Notes under the pieces: generated by a model
Seen by the model: the letters and a program-made list of their open reading frames with translations, nothing else
Databases searched by the model: none
What the model was told of the DNA's origin: nothing
In this document: positions 23,406 to 32,387 of the stretch, one piece after another
Numbering within the stretch: position 1 is the first letter of the stretch
Layout of the letters: each line of letters starts with the position of its first letter
DNA from: an uncultured Flavobacteriales bacterium
GTDB lineage: Bacteria > Bacteroidota > Bacteroidia > Flavobacteriales_G > Salibacteraceae
Length of the DNA: 43,010 bases
Assembly: GCA_913062955.1 (NCBI GenBank)
Contig: CAJXZP010000029.1
Coordinates: forward strand, 1 to 43,010
Direction: 5' to 3'
Translations under genes and position numbers: made by a program

Positions 23406-25049
23406 TTACTTTCTTCTTTTAATATTCACGTCCACAAATTCAAACGTATCCCCGTCAAACAATCCTTTATCGCTCAATTTCAGACTCGGGATCACCAACA
23501 AAGCCATGAAAGATAAGGACATGTAAGGCGCTCTTAATTTACTACCCAAAGCAATGGCTCGTTTACTTAATTCCTCATAATTTTCAGCCACCTCTTCTGC
23601 CGGTTTATCCGACATTAAACCCGCCACTGGCAAGGGTAAGACCTCTACTCCATTTGCATCCACAATAGATAAGCCACCTTTATTTTCTATGATCGCATTA
23701 ATCGCTTTCAAAATATCCTCATCGTCCACCCCCACTGCAATAATATTGTGCGAATCGTGTGCGACAGAACCGGCAATGGCACCGGATTTCAATCCGAAAT
23801 TTCGAATAAATGCTACGGCTGGTTTGGCTTTATGGTACCGATTTACGACCACCATTTTCAAAACATCTTCGGCTACATTAGATAGCAATTGGTCTTTATG
23901 TAACCTGGCATTTCCTTGAATTTTATTCGTGACTAATTCACCGTCCAATACTTCAATAACATTCACTTTAGTCTCGGTCCCCGAAACCACCACATCCTCT
24001 AATACGATGGGCGAAATGGTAAACTTGTTAACGGTTTCAATGGGAACGGATTCCATAAAGCTCGTTCCATTTTCGGCTACTTTTCTACCAGCGATCCAAG
24101 TGGCTTTTACCCCAAAGTCGGTCAGGTTATTCACCTCAATAAAATCGGCTACATCCCCCACCTTTAACTGGCCCACTTCCAATTTGTAATGCTTTACCGG
24201 GTTGCAACAAGCCATTTGAAGTACTTTAAAAATATCTTGCCCTTTGGCCACGGCTTCTTTTACCAATTCATTGATATGTGCCCGTTCTAAATCATCCGGG
24301 TGTTTGTCGTCCGAACAAAACATCATTTGCTCAAAATGGGCATCGATTAAAGGATAAAGTGCCTCAAAATTTCGAGCAGCACTCCCTTGTCTAATTTGAA
24401 CGTTCATTCCATATTTTAGCTTATCCAACGCTTCTTCAGCCGTAAAACATTCATGATCGGTTGAGATTCCTGCCGAAATATATTTTTTTGCCATATCCCC
24501 TGTTAATCCCGGAGCATGTCCATCCACAGGTTTTCCATATTTCTTGGCTAATTCAATTTTCGCAAAAACACCCGGGTCATTATTTAGTACCCCTGGCCAA
24601 TTCATCATTTCCGAAACATATTTTATTTCATCCATTTGCAAAAGCTCTTCCAAATCACGGACACTTATTTCATCCCCTGCAGTTTCAAAAGGGGTGGCAG
24701 GTACACAAGGAGAAGCACCAAAAAAGAAATGAAAGGGTACTTTCCTCCCATTTTCAATCATATACTTCACTCCACTTAACCCCAACACATTGGCTATTTC
24801 ATGCGGATCAGACACGGTAGCTACGGTTCCATGAATTACGGCTAAACGTGCAAATTCGGAAGGAACAAGCATGGAGGATTCCACGTGTATATGTGCATCT
24901 ACAAAACCGGGCATGACATAAGAGTCTAGCTTTTCCTCTATTCTCTCGATACTCGAAATCGTTTTCCCTGTAATAGTAATGGCCGCGGCATAAATCTCTC
25001 GATTCAAGACATCTACCACATTAGATTTAATGACCTTTTGATGTTTCAT
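23406..25049 (-). CDS. ade: Adenine deaminase
   Basis: A 547-residue metallo-amidohydrolase that converts adenine to hypoxanthine in purine salvage. Motifs: VMPGFVDAHIHVESSM (HxH metal ligands) near 46-62, DGHAPGL, STDHECFTAEEAL and FCSDDKHPDDL, then the AdeC C-terminal domain with AGSVAHDSHNI. An upstream ATG at 25107-25109 would add 20 residues with no family similarity, so the ATG at 25047-25049 is chosen. The gene is monocistronic. Confidence 0.93.
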   Translation of the reverse strand: MKHQKVIKSNVVDVLNREIYAAAITITGKTISSIERIEEKLDSYVMPGFVDAHIHVESSMLVPSEFARLAVIHGTVATVSDPHEIANVLGLSGVKYMIENGRKVPFHFFFGASPCVPATPFETAGDEISVRDLEELLQMDEIKYVSEMMNWPGVLNNDPGVFAKIELAKKYGKPVDGHAPGLTGDMAKKYISAGISTDHECFTAEEALDKLKYGMNVQIRQGSAARNFEALYPLIDAHFEQMMFCSDDKHPDDLERAHINELVKEAVAKGQDIFKVLQMACCNPVKHYKLEVGQLKVGDVADFIEVNNLTDFGVKATWIAGRKVAENGTSFMESVPIETVNKFTISPIVLEDVVVSGTETKVNVIEVLDGELVTNKIQGNARLHKDQLLSNVAEDVLKMVVVNRYHKAKPAVAFIRNFGLKSGAIAGSVAHDSHNIIAVGVDDEDILKAINAIIENKGGLSIVDANGVEVLPLPVAGLMSDKPAEEVAENYEELSKRAIALGSKLRAPYMSLSFMALLVIPSLKLSDKGLFDGDTFEFVDVNIKRRK

Positions 25050-25252
25050 AATGGCAAAAAATTGAACGGACCAAATTAGCGGAAAAGGAGTAAATATCCT
25101 ACCACCCATTGCTTCATTTATGGCTAAAAACGTTCTTTATTAAACACACATTTACGAGGAAATTACTTCCCTGAAAATCCTTATCCAAAAAGGAAAAATA
25201 TCCTTTGGATTTTCTTAATTTCGCCATCCAAATAATTAAAATATTTAACGAC

Positions 25253-26641
25253 ATGAATTACGATGTTTTAGTACTAGGAAGTGGACCTGGTGGATATGTT
25301 GCAGCTATTAGAGCTTCTCAATTGGGACTTAAAGCCGCAGTAATTGAAAAAGCAGAAATTGGTGGTATTTGTTTGAACTGGGGCTGTATCCCAACGAAAG
25401 CGCTACTAAAATCGGCTAGTGTATACGAAAGTATGATTCATGCAGAGAACTACGGAATCAAACAACAACCTATTGAATTTGATTTCAGTAATGTAGTTGA
25501 TCGTAGTCGTGGTGTGGCAGACAAAATGAGTAAGGGAGTTGAATTCCTTATGAAAAAAAATAAAATTGACGTAATTAACGGTTTTGGTAAATTGGTTGCG
25601 GCCAATAAAATTGCGGTGACCGATGATGCTGGGAAAGTAACGGAATACGAAGCAAAAGATATCGTATTAGCTACAGGTGCTCGTTCTCGTCAATTACCAA
25701 ACTTACCTCAAGACGGAAAGAAAATTATTGGATATAGAGAAGCATTGGCCTTACCAGAATTTCCAAAATCTATGGTGATTGTAGGTTCAGGTGCTATTGG
25801 TTCTGAGTTTGCATATTTTTATCATACCATGGGTTGTAAAGTAACCTTAGTTGAGTTTATGCCAACTATCGTTCCTGTAGAAGATGAAGAAGTTTCTAAA
25901 ACTTTAGCTCGTTCTTTTAAGAAATCGAAAATGACGGTAATGGTGAATTCTTCGGTAGAGTCTGTGGATACCACGGGTGATATCTGTAAGGTAACCATCA
26001 AAACCAAAAAAGGCGAAGAAATTGTAGAAGCGGATATCGTTCTTTCTGCGGTGGGAATTACAGCTAATATTGAAAACATTGGTTTAGAAGATGTGGGTGT
26101 AGCTACCGATGCGGGTAAAGTATTGGTAGATGAATTCGGTCAAACTAATATCCCTGGAGTATGGGCCATTGGCGACATCGTTCCTGGTGCAGCTTTAGCG
26201 CACGTTGCTTCCCATGAAGGAATTGTTGCGGTTGAAAAAATGTCTGGATTGAATCCGACTCCAATCGACAAAGGAAACATCCCTGGATGTACCTATACTG
26301 TTCCTGAAGTTGCCTCTGTTGGAATGACAGAAAAAGCGGCTAAAGAAGCGGGTTACGATATCAAAGTAGGTAAATTTCCATTCTCTGCTTCTGGTAAAGC
26401 ATCGGCTGCAGGTCAAAACGAAGGTTTTGTGAAATTAATCTTTGATGCCAAATATGGCGAGTTATTAGGTGGCCATATGATTGGTTACAATGTAACTGAA
26501 ATGGTGGCTGATTTAGTTTCTATCCGTAAGTTAGAAACCACAGGACACGAAATCATCAATACCGTATATCCTCACCCAACAATGAGTGAAGCGATTATGG
26601 AAGCGGCTGCGGAAGCATACGGTGAGTGTATCCATTTATAA
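25253..26641 (+). CDS. lpd: Dihydrolipoyl dehydrogenase
   Basis: A 462-residue FAD enzyme, the E3 component of 2-oxoacid dehydrogenase and glycine cleavage complexes. It starts MNYDVLVLGSGPGGYVAAIR (FAD Rossmann motif), has the redox disulfide GGICLNWGCIPTK, the NAD motif VIVGSGAIGSEFA, and the active-site HPHPTMSEAIMEAA near the end. The ATG at 25253 begins the Rossmann strand directly, whereas the frame 48 bp upstream lacks similarity. A strong terminator follows at 26694. Confidence 0.95.
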   Translation: MNYDVLVLGSGPGGYVAAIRASQLGLKAAVIEKAEIGGICLNWGCIPTKALLKSASVYESMIHAENYGIKQQPIEFDFSNVVDRSRGVADKMSKGVEFLMKKNKIDVINGFGKLVAANKIAVTDDAGKVTEYEAKDIVLATGARSRQLPNLPQDGKKIIGYREALALPEFPKSMVIVGSGAIGSEFAYFYHTMGCKVTLVEFMPTIVPVEDEEVSKTLARSFKKSKMTVMVNSSVESVDTTGDICKVTIKTKKGEEIVEADIVLSAVGITANIENIGLEDVGVATDAGKVLVDEFGQTNIPGVWAIGDIVPGAALAHVASHEGIVAVEKMSGLNPTPIDKGNIPGCTYTVPEVASVGMTEKAAKEAGYDIKVGKFPFSASGKASAAGQNEGFVKLIFDAKYGELLGGHMIGYNVTEMVADLVSIRKLETTGHEIINTVYPHPTMSEAIMEAAAEAYGECIHL

Positions 26642-26693
26642 AAAATTAGAAGTCGGAAGTCCATAGACGGAAGAATGATCTCTAAAATTATTA

Positions 26694-26728
26694 ATCCCGA
26701 TAGCATTTTGTTATCGGGATTTTTTTTT
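26694..26728 (+). terminator. Intrinsic terminator of lpd
   Basis: AATCCCGATA (26694-26703, approximately) pairs with TTATCGGGAT (26711-26720) and is followed by a run of T. Confidence 0.85.
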
Positions 26729-26756
26729 ATCCTTGCCAACCATATTTAAATTTACC

Positions 26757-27314
26757 ATGAAAATAATCCAATTTACTCTCCTCGCATTTTTATTCCTTTT
26801 TGGCAGAAATACTTTTGCCCAGAACCAATCAGACACCCTTCAAAACATAAACTCTATTCCGGGTAATGTCAATAATACCGACTCTATCCCAGAAGATCTT
26901 ATTTATACCATTTCCGAATTAAATCCCGAATTTCCAGGAGGTGAATCTGAAATGTACAAATTTTTGGGTTCTAACCTGAACTACCCACCCGATGCTCGCG
27001 ACAAAAACATTCAAGGCAGGGTTTACATTTCATTTGTGGTGGAAACAGATGGTAAAATAACTCACGTGAAATGCCTTCGAGGAATTGGAGGAGGTTGTGA
27101 TAAAGAAGCTATTCGTGTTGTTAAAACCATGCCTAATTGGACACCAGGAATGCAAGATGGTGAAGTGGTAAGAGTTCGGTATAATTTACCAATCGTATTT
27201 AAACTTCAGGGTGGTGGTAGAACCAAAGCCCAAAGAAAAGAGGACAAGAAACGCAAAAAAGAACAAGAAAAGAAACTTATGTCATCACCTACAATGGAGT
27301 CGTTTCCAGGGTAA
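26757..27314 (+). CDS. TonB C-terminal domain protein
   Basis: A 185-residue protein with a signal peptide ending at NTFAQ, a variable stretch, then a TonB C-terminal domain: FPGGESEMYKFLGSNLNYP, VYISFVVETDGKITHVK, GGGCDKEAIRVVKTMPNWTPG, and a basic tail rich in Lys/Arg. Because the hydrophobic N-terminus looks cleavable, this is a secreted or loosely anchored variant rather than a classical energy transducer. Such small TonB-domain proteins are common in Bacteroidota; the receptor partner is unknown. No ExbB/ExbD genes are adjacent. Confidence 0.8.
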   Translation: MKIIQFTLLAFLFLFGRNTFAQNQSDTLQNINSIPGNVNNTDSIPEDLIYTISELNPEFPGGESEMYKFLGSNLNYPPDARDKNIQGRVYISFVVETDGKITHVKCLRGIGGGCDKEAIRVVKTMPNWTPGMQDGEVVRVRYNLPIVFKLQGGGRTKAQRKEDKKRKKEQEKKLMSSPTMESFPG

Positions 27315-27354
27315 TTGAAAATGAAATAAACGAACAATAATCACCAAAATATAT

Positions 27355-27384
27355 TTGGCAGTTACTTCAATTGACTTACTTTTG
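27355..27384 (+). promoter_or_regulatory. Promoter of the LuxR-type regulator
   Basis: TTG at 27355-27357, 19 nt, then TACTTTTG at 27377-27384: a full consensus match. The expected transcription start near 27391 lies downstream of the TTG at 27387 that would open the longest frame, which favours the start at 27423. Confidence 0.6.
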
Positions 27385-27422
27385 ATTTGCTTAAACTATA
27401 TACAAACCAAATTTACTCGAAA

Positions 27423-28052
27423 TTGAAAACATTAATCGTAGGTGACCCAAATTTATTACGAGAATCATATCTTGAACTGACGAAATCAATTATTGATGTC
27501 AAATCCTCGATAAGTTCTTGTCACATTGACAGTTTTATTAATAACCCGCCTTCTTTATTGGGTCTAAATAATTTTATATTTCTAGAGAGTAAAACACATA
27601 TTCTTACTAAAGGAATTTATGAATTACTAAACAATTATGGCATAAAAATTTTACTGATTATAGATTCGTTGCACAAAATGAAATCGGATCAGAAATGGCA
27701 CAAAAATATTTCGGTAATTATACAATCTTCTGATAGTATCGAATCTTTTCGAGAAGGGCTAAATACTTTACTGAATACCGATAAAAACTTTTACTCATCA
27801 AGTGTTCTAACTCATATTCTTTCTCAAGGTGATGGCCAAATCACATTAAAAAACAATGTGAATATTTCAAAAAAAGAAACCCAAGTAATTCAACAGTTTT
27901 GGAATGAAAAATCCAAATGGGATGTGGCCGAATCTATGAACATTAGTATTCGTACAGTTGAAGCTTATAGATCCAGATTAATATCCAAATTAAACAAAGA
28001 TTCATTTATTGGAGTAATTAAATACGCTGTAGAAACAGGATTGGTTAATTAA
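27423..28052 (+). CDS. LuxR/NarL-type regulator with an atypical receiver
   Basis: A 209-residue protein (TTG start at 27423, giving MKTLIVGDPNLLRE). The N-terminal two thirds have the shape of a receiver domain, but the phosphoacceptor position in NFIFLESKTH is Glu55, not Asp, and the usual acidic pair is reduced to D8. The C-terminal HTH (about 147-205) is NarL-like (ISKKETQVIQQF ... WDVAESMNISIRTVEAYRSRLISKL). It may be a phosphorylation-independent or ligand-sensing regulator. It converges on the secretion operon, and its stop and that of the GspF-like gene share one TTAATTAA palindrome (28045-28052). Control of that operon is an inference from position. Confidence 0.75.
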   Translation: MKTLIVGDPNLLRESYLELTKSIIDVKSSISSCHIDSFINNPPSLLGLNNFIFLESKTHILTKGIYELLNNYGIKILLIIDSLHKMKSDQKWHKNISVIIQSSDSIESFREGLNTLLNTDKNFYSSSVLTHILSQGDGQITLKNNVNISKKETQVIQQFWNEKSKWDVAESMNISIRTVEAYRSRLISKLNKDSFIGVIKYAVETGLVN

Positions 28053-29175
28053 TGGCTGTACTTAATTCAAATAAGGGTAAGTACATTGATATTAAAATCA
28101 TTCCAACAAATAAACCTATAAATATTATCATAACTGGCTCAATAATACGACCCATAATTTCAGTTTCATAGGTAATTTCCTCTGTAAGTTGTGTTTCAAT
28201 TTTCTCAAACATTTTAGGTAATTGATTAACCTCTTCCCCAACTCTAATTAATGTGACAAATCTAGATGGAAAAATGGAATGTTGTGCCAGACAATAATGT
28301 AGGCTTTTACCATCAAAAAGGCCTTTTTGTAAATCTTTTAATGCCATAGACACGGGATGAAATGATGTCATTCCATCAATTAAGTTCACTGCTGTTAAAA
28401 CCGGAATATTGGATTTAAGCATCATTTTCATTGACAAAGAGAACCTACTTAATTGTACTTTCTGAACTAAGGTTCCAAATACTGGAATATTCAAAATCAA
28501 AAGCGATGTCAAAGCATTAAACCAAACTTTATTCTTCACAATTGAAAAAGCAATGCCACCTAAAAGGAAAATTATTAAGGCCACCCAATAATACTGCTGC
28601 ATAAAATTAGACATTGAGATTACATATTGGGTAACTTTAGGTAATTCACCTCCAAATTGACCGAATACATCTGAAAACATGGGGACAACAACCGATAACA
28701 TAAACCAAACGATTCCTACTGTTACGAGTAAAACGAACGAAGGATAAGAAATTATGGAGATCAGTTGTTTTCTTAAATTTTGCTTTCTTTTAAAATAGAA
28801 TGCCAATTCGGAAAACACCTCTAATAAACTACCTGACTCTTCACCAATTTGAACATTAATGCACACATATGAATTAAATTGACCAGATTTTAATAATGCA
28901 TCCGAAAACTTGATTCCATTAGTGACGTTCTCTTTTATGAGACGTATTTTATCTTTCAATTTAATTTTATTAGACTCCTTTTCTAGGATGTCTAACGCAG
29001 TTCGAATATCTAGACCAGAATTCATTAGGACAAAAAGATCATTAAAAAAAACTTCCTTTTGCGCATCATTAATAATCTTAAGAGAATAGTCCTTATTAAG
29101 AAATAAAACGAATCTTTTAAACCAAGAATCCCGGTTTACATCACTCGAAGTATTTGAATTAATCTTTATCCTCAT
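28045..29175 (-). CDS. Type II secretion / type IV pilus inner-membrane platform protein (GspF/PilC)
   Basis: A 376-residue polytopic membrane protein with two T2SSF repeats (about 50-170 and 245-365). Motifs are SGLDIRTALDILEKE, QIGEESGSLLEVFSELAFYFKRKQNLRKQL and a second GEEVNQLPKMFEKIETQL. Three hydrophobic segments lie at about 140-165, 195-215 and 345-365. It is the last gene of the minus-strand operon and would contact the GspE/PilB ATPase. It is 3 bp after the pseudopilin gene. Confidence 0.9.
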   Translation of the reverse strand: MRIKINSNTSSDVNRDSWFKRFVLFLNKDYSLKIINDAQKEVFFNDLFVLMNSGLDIRTALDILEKESNKIKLKDKIRLIKENVTNGIKFSDALLKSGQFNSYVCINVQIGEESGSLLEVFSELAFYFKRKQNLRKQLISIISYPSFVLLVTVGIVWFMLSVVVPMFSDVFGQFGGELPKVTQYVISMSNFMQQYYWVALIIFLLGGIAFSIVKNKVWFNALTSLLILNIPVFGTLVQKVQLSRFSLSMKMMLKSNIPVLTAVNLIDGMTSFHPVSMALKDLQKGLFDGKSLHYCLAQHSIFPSRFVTLIRVGEEVNQLPKMFEKIETQLTEEITYETEIMGRIIEPVMIIFIGLFVGMILISMYLPLFELSTAIN

Positions 29176-29178
29176 AAA

Positions 29179-29631
29179 TTATTTATTAAATTTATTATAA
29201 GCACAATATTCCGTGCAATACACAAACAATATGTTGTTTGGTAGAACCATCAATTGACCTTGATCTTCCACACCTATGGTTTCTTCCATGTTAAAAACAC
29301 CCTTCACCATAATGGTATCCCAAACGCCATTATTTTCAATTTGAATACTTTCATCATTAAATATATAAACCGAATTTACTTTATTTTCGAATTCAAAAAT
29401 CAAATGATTCTCCAGAAACGATACTTTATTACAATCCTTGAATTTCGTAATCAAATCCCGATCCAACCGATTAATGGTGTACACTGTTTGTTGTTGATTT
29501 ATAAAATTTGAAACTATTTTTTCAAAAAACAGAACTCCAGAATAAACGAAAGAAATACAGATTGTGGATAGAACTAAAGCAATAACAATCTCAATAAGAG
29601 TATATCCTTTAATAACTTTTGTCATGTACAA
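29179..29631 (-). CDS. Pseudopilin-like protein
   Basis: A 150-residue protein with a short leader and the prepilin motif KGYTLIEIVIALVLSTICISF: cleavage after Gly9 before Tyr-Thr-Leu-Ile-Glu, with Glu at +5 and a 20-residue hydrophobic helix. The rest is a small beta-rich domain with three cysteines. It is a minor pilin or pseudopilin for the operon's machine. It overlaps the preceding pseudopilin gene by 23 bp; an internal ATG at 29625 is an alternative start with the same leader. Confidence 0.75.
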   Translation of the reverse strand: MYMTKVIKGYTLIEIVIALVLSTICISFVYSGVLFFEKIVSNFINQQQTVYTINRLDRDLITKFKDCNKVSFLENHLIFEFENKVNSVYIFNDESIQIENNGVWDTIMVKGVFNMEETIGVEDQGQLMVLPNNILFVYCTEYCAYNKFNK

Positions 29632-29926
29632 ATTCGTTTATTGTTAACACTTCACGCCCATCATACCTTACCTGGTAACTTATCATAATAACGTCCGTCC
29701 AATTAAAAGGATCTGAATAGGTGATTATTAAATCGTACCCCTCAATTTTCAATTCCCTGTTGGTCAATTTGTACTTATTGACCATACCTTGAGCTTTCAA
29801 AACTTGTTGCGATTGGCTACCTTTTATCACATTAAAAAAGATCATACTTAACACCATCATAACTATGGATAACATAGATAAAGCTATCATCGATTCCAAT
29901 ATGGAAAATGCTTTTAATTTAAGCAT
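29609..29926 (-). CDS. Pseudopilin-like protein with Ala at the cleavage site
   Basis: A 105-residue protein with leader MLKLKA followed by FSILESMIALSMLSIVMMVLSMIFF. The residue before the cleavage site is Ala instead of the usual Gly; Phe at +1 and Glu at +5 are kept. Ala at -1 is tolerated by some prepilin peptidases. The short globular part suggests a minor pseudopilin. It overlaps both neighbours (13 and 23 bp), typical of tightly coupled translation. Confidence 0.65.
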   Translation of the reverse strand: MLKLKAFSILESMIALSMLSIVMMVLSMIFFNVIKGSQSQQVLKAQGMVNKYKLTNRELKIEGYDLIITYSDPFNWTDVIMISYQVRYDGREVLTINEFVHDKSY

Positions 29927-31170
29927 TGAATTCGTTTTGAATGCGTTAATTGATATCCCTTATAAGTATCCACATAAAATTTCGGAATTTTATAGGGCGT
30001 AATTTTTGTATCCAATAAATGATTATAAAACTTTGAGGCTCCATTTTTCAAAAACAATCCCTTACAAATTAAACCCCTATTAATAGTTATTTTTCTCTCC
30101 AGTTGAATTTCATGATTTGAATATACAACACCCCAAATCCTACTATTTTCACCTAAAATCAGGTAGGGACTATTTCCCGACTTAACATTTTCAGAATATA
30201 TCAAAACGCCACCCTGAACCTCACTCCCCTTACCCATGATTAAACTATTTTCTGTTCCTAATGTTTCATTAATCAATCCAATATTAGAAGGGTATAATAA
30301 TTTTGTATTTTTACCTAGGACCAAACTTCCACTTGCAAACACTTGAAACCTTCCAGTAACAAAGTCCTCAAGAATGACATTTTCCCCAAAAACCACCACA
30401 TCTTCTAATTCCGTTTTATGTCCAATGAATAATTGTTTTTCACAGTAAATAAAAACATTACCTGAAACCTTTAAAGAATCTAAGTTCAAATTTGATTCTG
30501 ACCATAGTACATGCCTTTTACTCGTATAAGAAATATGCTTCATGTTATTGAGGTATTCTAGGGACACCAATGTATCGTACTTCGGATAAATTATACTCTG
30601 ATTTAGAATTTTCCTATAGGGGTCCATTTGTAACTTCAGCATTTCACTCGAGCTTGGTTCTATTATATCATACCCTAATTTTTCGTTCAAATAATTAATT
30701 CCATTAATACTAGCCGGTGTAATTATTCCGAGAGGGACTAGGGCAGGCCCTTCAATTTTAGTATCTCCACAAACTTTTAAAGGGTAAGTACTTGAGGGGA
30801 TAAATAATGCAATTTGGTCCAATGGTACGGCATACCCATATAGAGAATAATCACTTTTATTTTGCCCCTTACCATAGGAGGTGCATTTATAAAAATCCAA
30901 TAACCCAAAACTGCGTTTTAAAATACTAACACTATCAAACCCACTCCCAAATAAATCAAAATCATACCTAGCTAATTCCGAGATTTCTATATTTCCAGAC
31001 TCAATTAACACTCGAACCGAACTTAGATTAAGAAGTAGTTTCTTTTCATTATTTAATCTTGCATTTGCGTGACTATAGGTTGACATCAATAATAATAGCA
31101 TCATTACCGAAAAACCAGCGACAATTGAAAAAATTAGAGCATAAAAAAGAGCACTAGCTTTTAACATCAT
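29914..31170 (-). CDS. PilX/GspK-like minor component with a beta-helix-like domain
   Basis: A 418-residue protein. The N-terminus MMLKASALFYALIFSIVAG plus following hydrophobics looks like a pilin-type membrane helix without the Gly-Phe-x-x-x-Glu site, as in PilX/GspK-type proteins. Residues about 225-385 consist of short repeated strands (FIYCEKQLFIGHKTEL, VVVFGENVILEDF, LVLGKNTKLL, SLIMGKGSEVQGGVLIYSENV) resembling a bactofilin-like or right-handed beta-helix. I know no named family with this combination. It sits among the pseudopilin genes and overlaps the MORN gene by 17 bp. Confidence 0.55.
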   Translation of the reverse strand: MMLKASALFYALIFSIVAGFSVMMLLLLMSTYSHANARLNNEKKLLLNLSSVRVLIESGNIEISELARYDFDLFGSGFDSVSILKRSFGLLDFYKCTSYGKGQNKSDYSLYGYAVPLDQIALFIPSSTYPLKVCGDTKIEGPALVPLGIITPASINGINYLNEKLGYDIIEPSSSEMLKLQMDPYRKILNQSIIYPKYDTLVSLEYLNNMKHISYTSKRHVLWSESNLNLDSLKVSGNVFIYCEKQLFIGHKTELEDVVVFGENVILEDFVTGRFQVFASGSLVLGKNTKLLYPSNIGLINETLGTENSLIMGKGSEVQGGVLIYSENVKSGNSPYLILGENSRIWGVVYSNHEIQLERKITINRGLICKGLFLKNGASKFYNHLLDTKITPYKIPKFYVDTYKGYQLTHSKRIQCLN

Positions 31171-31873
31171 CCTGGGATTTTAACTTAAATAACTTTTTTA
31201 TCCAAGAGTGTTTCTTCTGCCTCTCATTATCCGTTGGAGTTACAGGTTCCATTGGAATAATTTTTATTTTTTTAATACGTTTCTTTTGATTTTGATCCGT
31301 TCGCTCAATTTTGGATTTCTTCTTTTTCTTTAGTACTTCCATGCCGTGCCTAAATTTCTTTTTAGTCACCTGTTGATTTTTATCATAAAAAGTAACTTTC
31401 CCATTTATGGTCCCTCTTTTATATTTCCCTCGTTCTTTAATTAAACCCGATTCAAAATATTTAACGTAACCACCATTTTGCATACCCCTTTTCCAATGAT
31501 CCACGGAAGATAATTTTCCATTTTCATACCAGGAAAGCCATTCTCCTATCTTATATCCTTTTTTAAAGGCACCTAGTTTATGCAACTGACCCGAAATAGA
31601 AAACTCTTCATATTTTCCACACAAAAGACTCCCTGAATACCCTCCCTGAGAAGAGTGAATTTTACGGTACTTTGTCCAAAAGTAGGTCACATTCTTATGA
31701 GGTTTAATGGTCCAATTCCCATAATTACACACCACTTTGACATTATTCTGATGGATCGATAAAGACTGAATTGGAGAATCTGAGATCGTTTGTCCAAGAC
31801 CCATTTGCGTATGAAAAATAATAAGCACCACCCCTAAAATCCTCAAACTAATTTCGAATAATATTTTTACCAT
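31154..31873 (-). CDS. MORN-repeat (YwqK-like) protein
   Basis: A 239-residue protein with a signal peptide (about 1-27, ending MGLGQ). The middle has MORN-variant repeats of the type FKKGYKIGEWLSWYENGKL, WKRGMQNGGYVKYFESGLI and YKRGTINGKVTFYDKNQQ. The C-terminus is highly basic (KKKKKSKIERTDQNQKKRIKK). MORN repeats bind lipids or serve as scaffolds. Placement inside the secretion operon suggests an accessory envelope part, but a function cannot be assigned. Confidence 0.65.
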   Translation of the reverse strand: MVKILFEISLRILGVVLIIFHTQMGLGQTISDSPIQSLSIHQNNVKVVCNYGNWTIKPHKNVTYFWTKYRKIHSSQGGYSGSLLCGKYEEFSISGQLHKLGAFKKGYKIGEWLSWYENGKLSSVDHWKRGMQNGGYVKYFESGLIKERGKYKRGTINGKVTFYDKNQQVTKKKFRHGMEVLKKKKKSKIERTDQNQKKRIKKIKIIPMEPVTPTDNERQKKHSWIKKLFKLKSQDDVKS

Positions 31874-31879
31874 TTCATT

Positions 31880-32386
31880 TTATTTATTCAAGTGAAACTC
31901 TTTATTAGTTCCAGAAAAATTCAACTTTATAAATTCTACTCCTATCCCGAGAACCTTAACATCTTCAATAAGCGAACCTATGGAAACCACATATTCCTTA
32001 TTATTTATGACTAATATTCCCTTTACCTTCCGGGTTGATTTATTTTTAAACCCACCCATAAAACTAATAGCGGGCCATAGAACAGTTGGTTGAGTGGTTA
32101 AAATAACCTGATCCACTTTCCGCTTCATTGCTTTTGTTCGTATGGAACTATTCCACTTTTCATTCTCAAAACTCTGATTCTTTAAAAAAGGATCTAGAAA
32201 ACTCCCCGAAACAACATAAGTCCTTGGCGTGGTGTTGACTAATTTATTTTCCACCACTTGAGACACTATGGTCTGGTCAATTTTATAAGAGTCTGAAAAA
32301 TAGGTGTCATAAATTTCCTTAACCAAAAGACCCCAGATAATCATAACCACTGAAATTAAAACAATCGTACTCACCTTCCCCTTCAT
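31880..32386 (-). CDS. PilP/GspC-like periplasmic connector (tentative)
   Basis: A 168-residue single-pass membrane protein: hydrophobic segment at about 5-24, then a linker containing the DPF motif in SGSFLDPFLKNQ, and a C-terminal small beta domain (KGILVINNKEYVVSIGSLIEDVKVLGIGVEFIKLNF). This layout matches GspC HR domains and PilP, which link the inner-membrane complex to the secretin. The call rests on topology, the DPF-type motif and operon position rather than strong sequence similarity. Confidence 0.55.
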   Translation of the reverse strand: MKGKVSTIVLISVVMIIWGLLVKEIYDTYFSDSYKIDQTIVSQVVENKLVNTTPRTYVVSGSFLDPFLKNQSFENEKWNSSIRTKAMKRKVDQVILTTQPTVLWPAISFMGGFKNKSTRKVKGILVINNKEYVVSIGSLIEDVKVLGIGVEFIKLNFSGTNKEFHLNK

Positions 32387-32387
32387 C

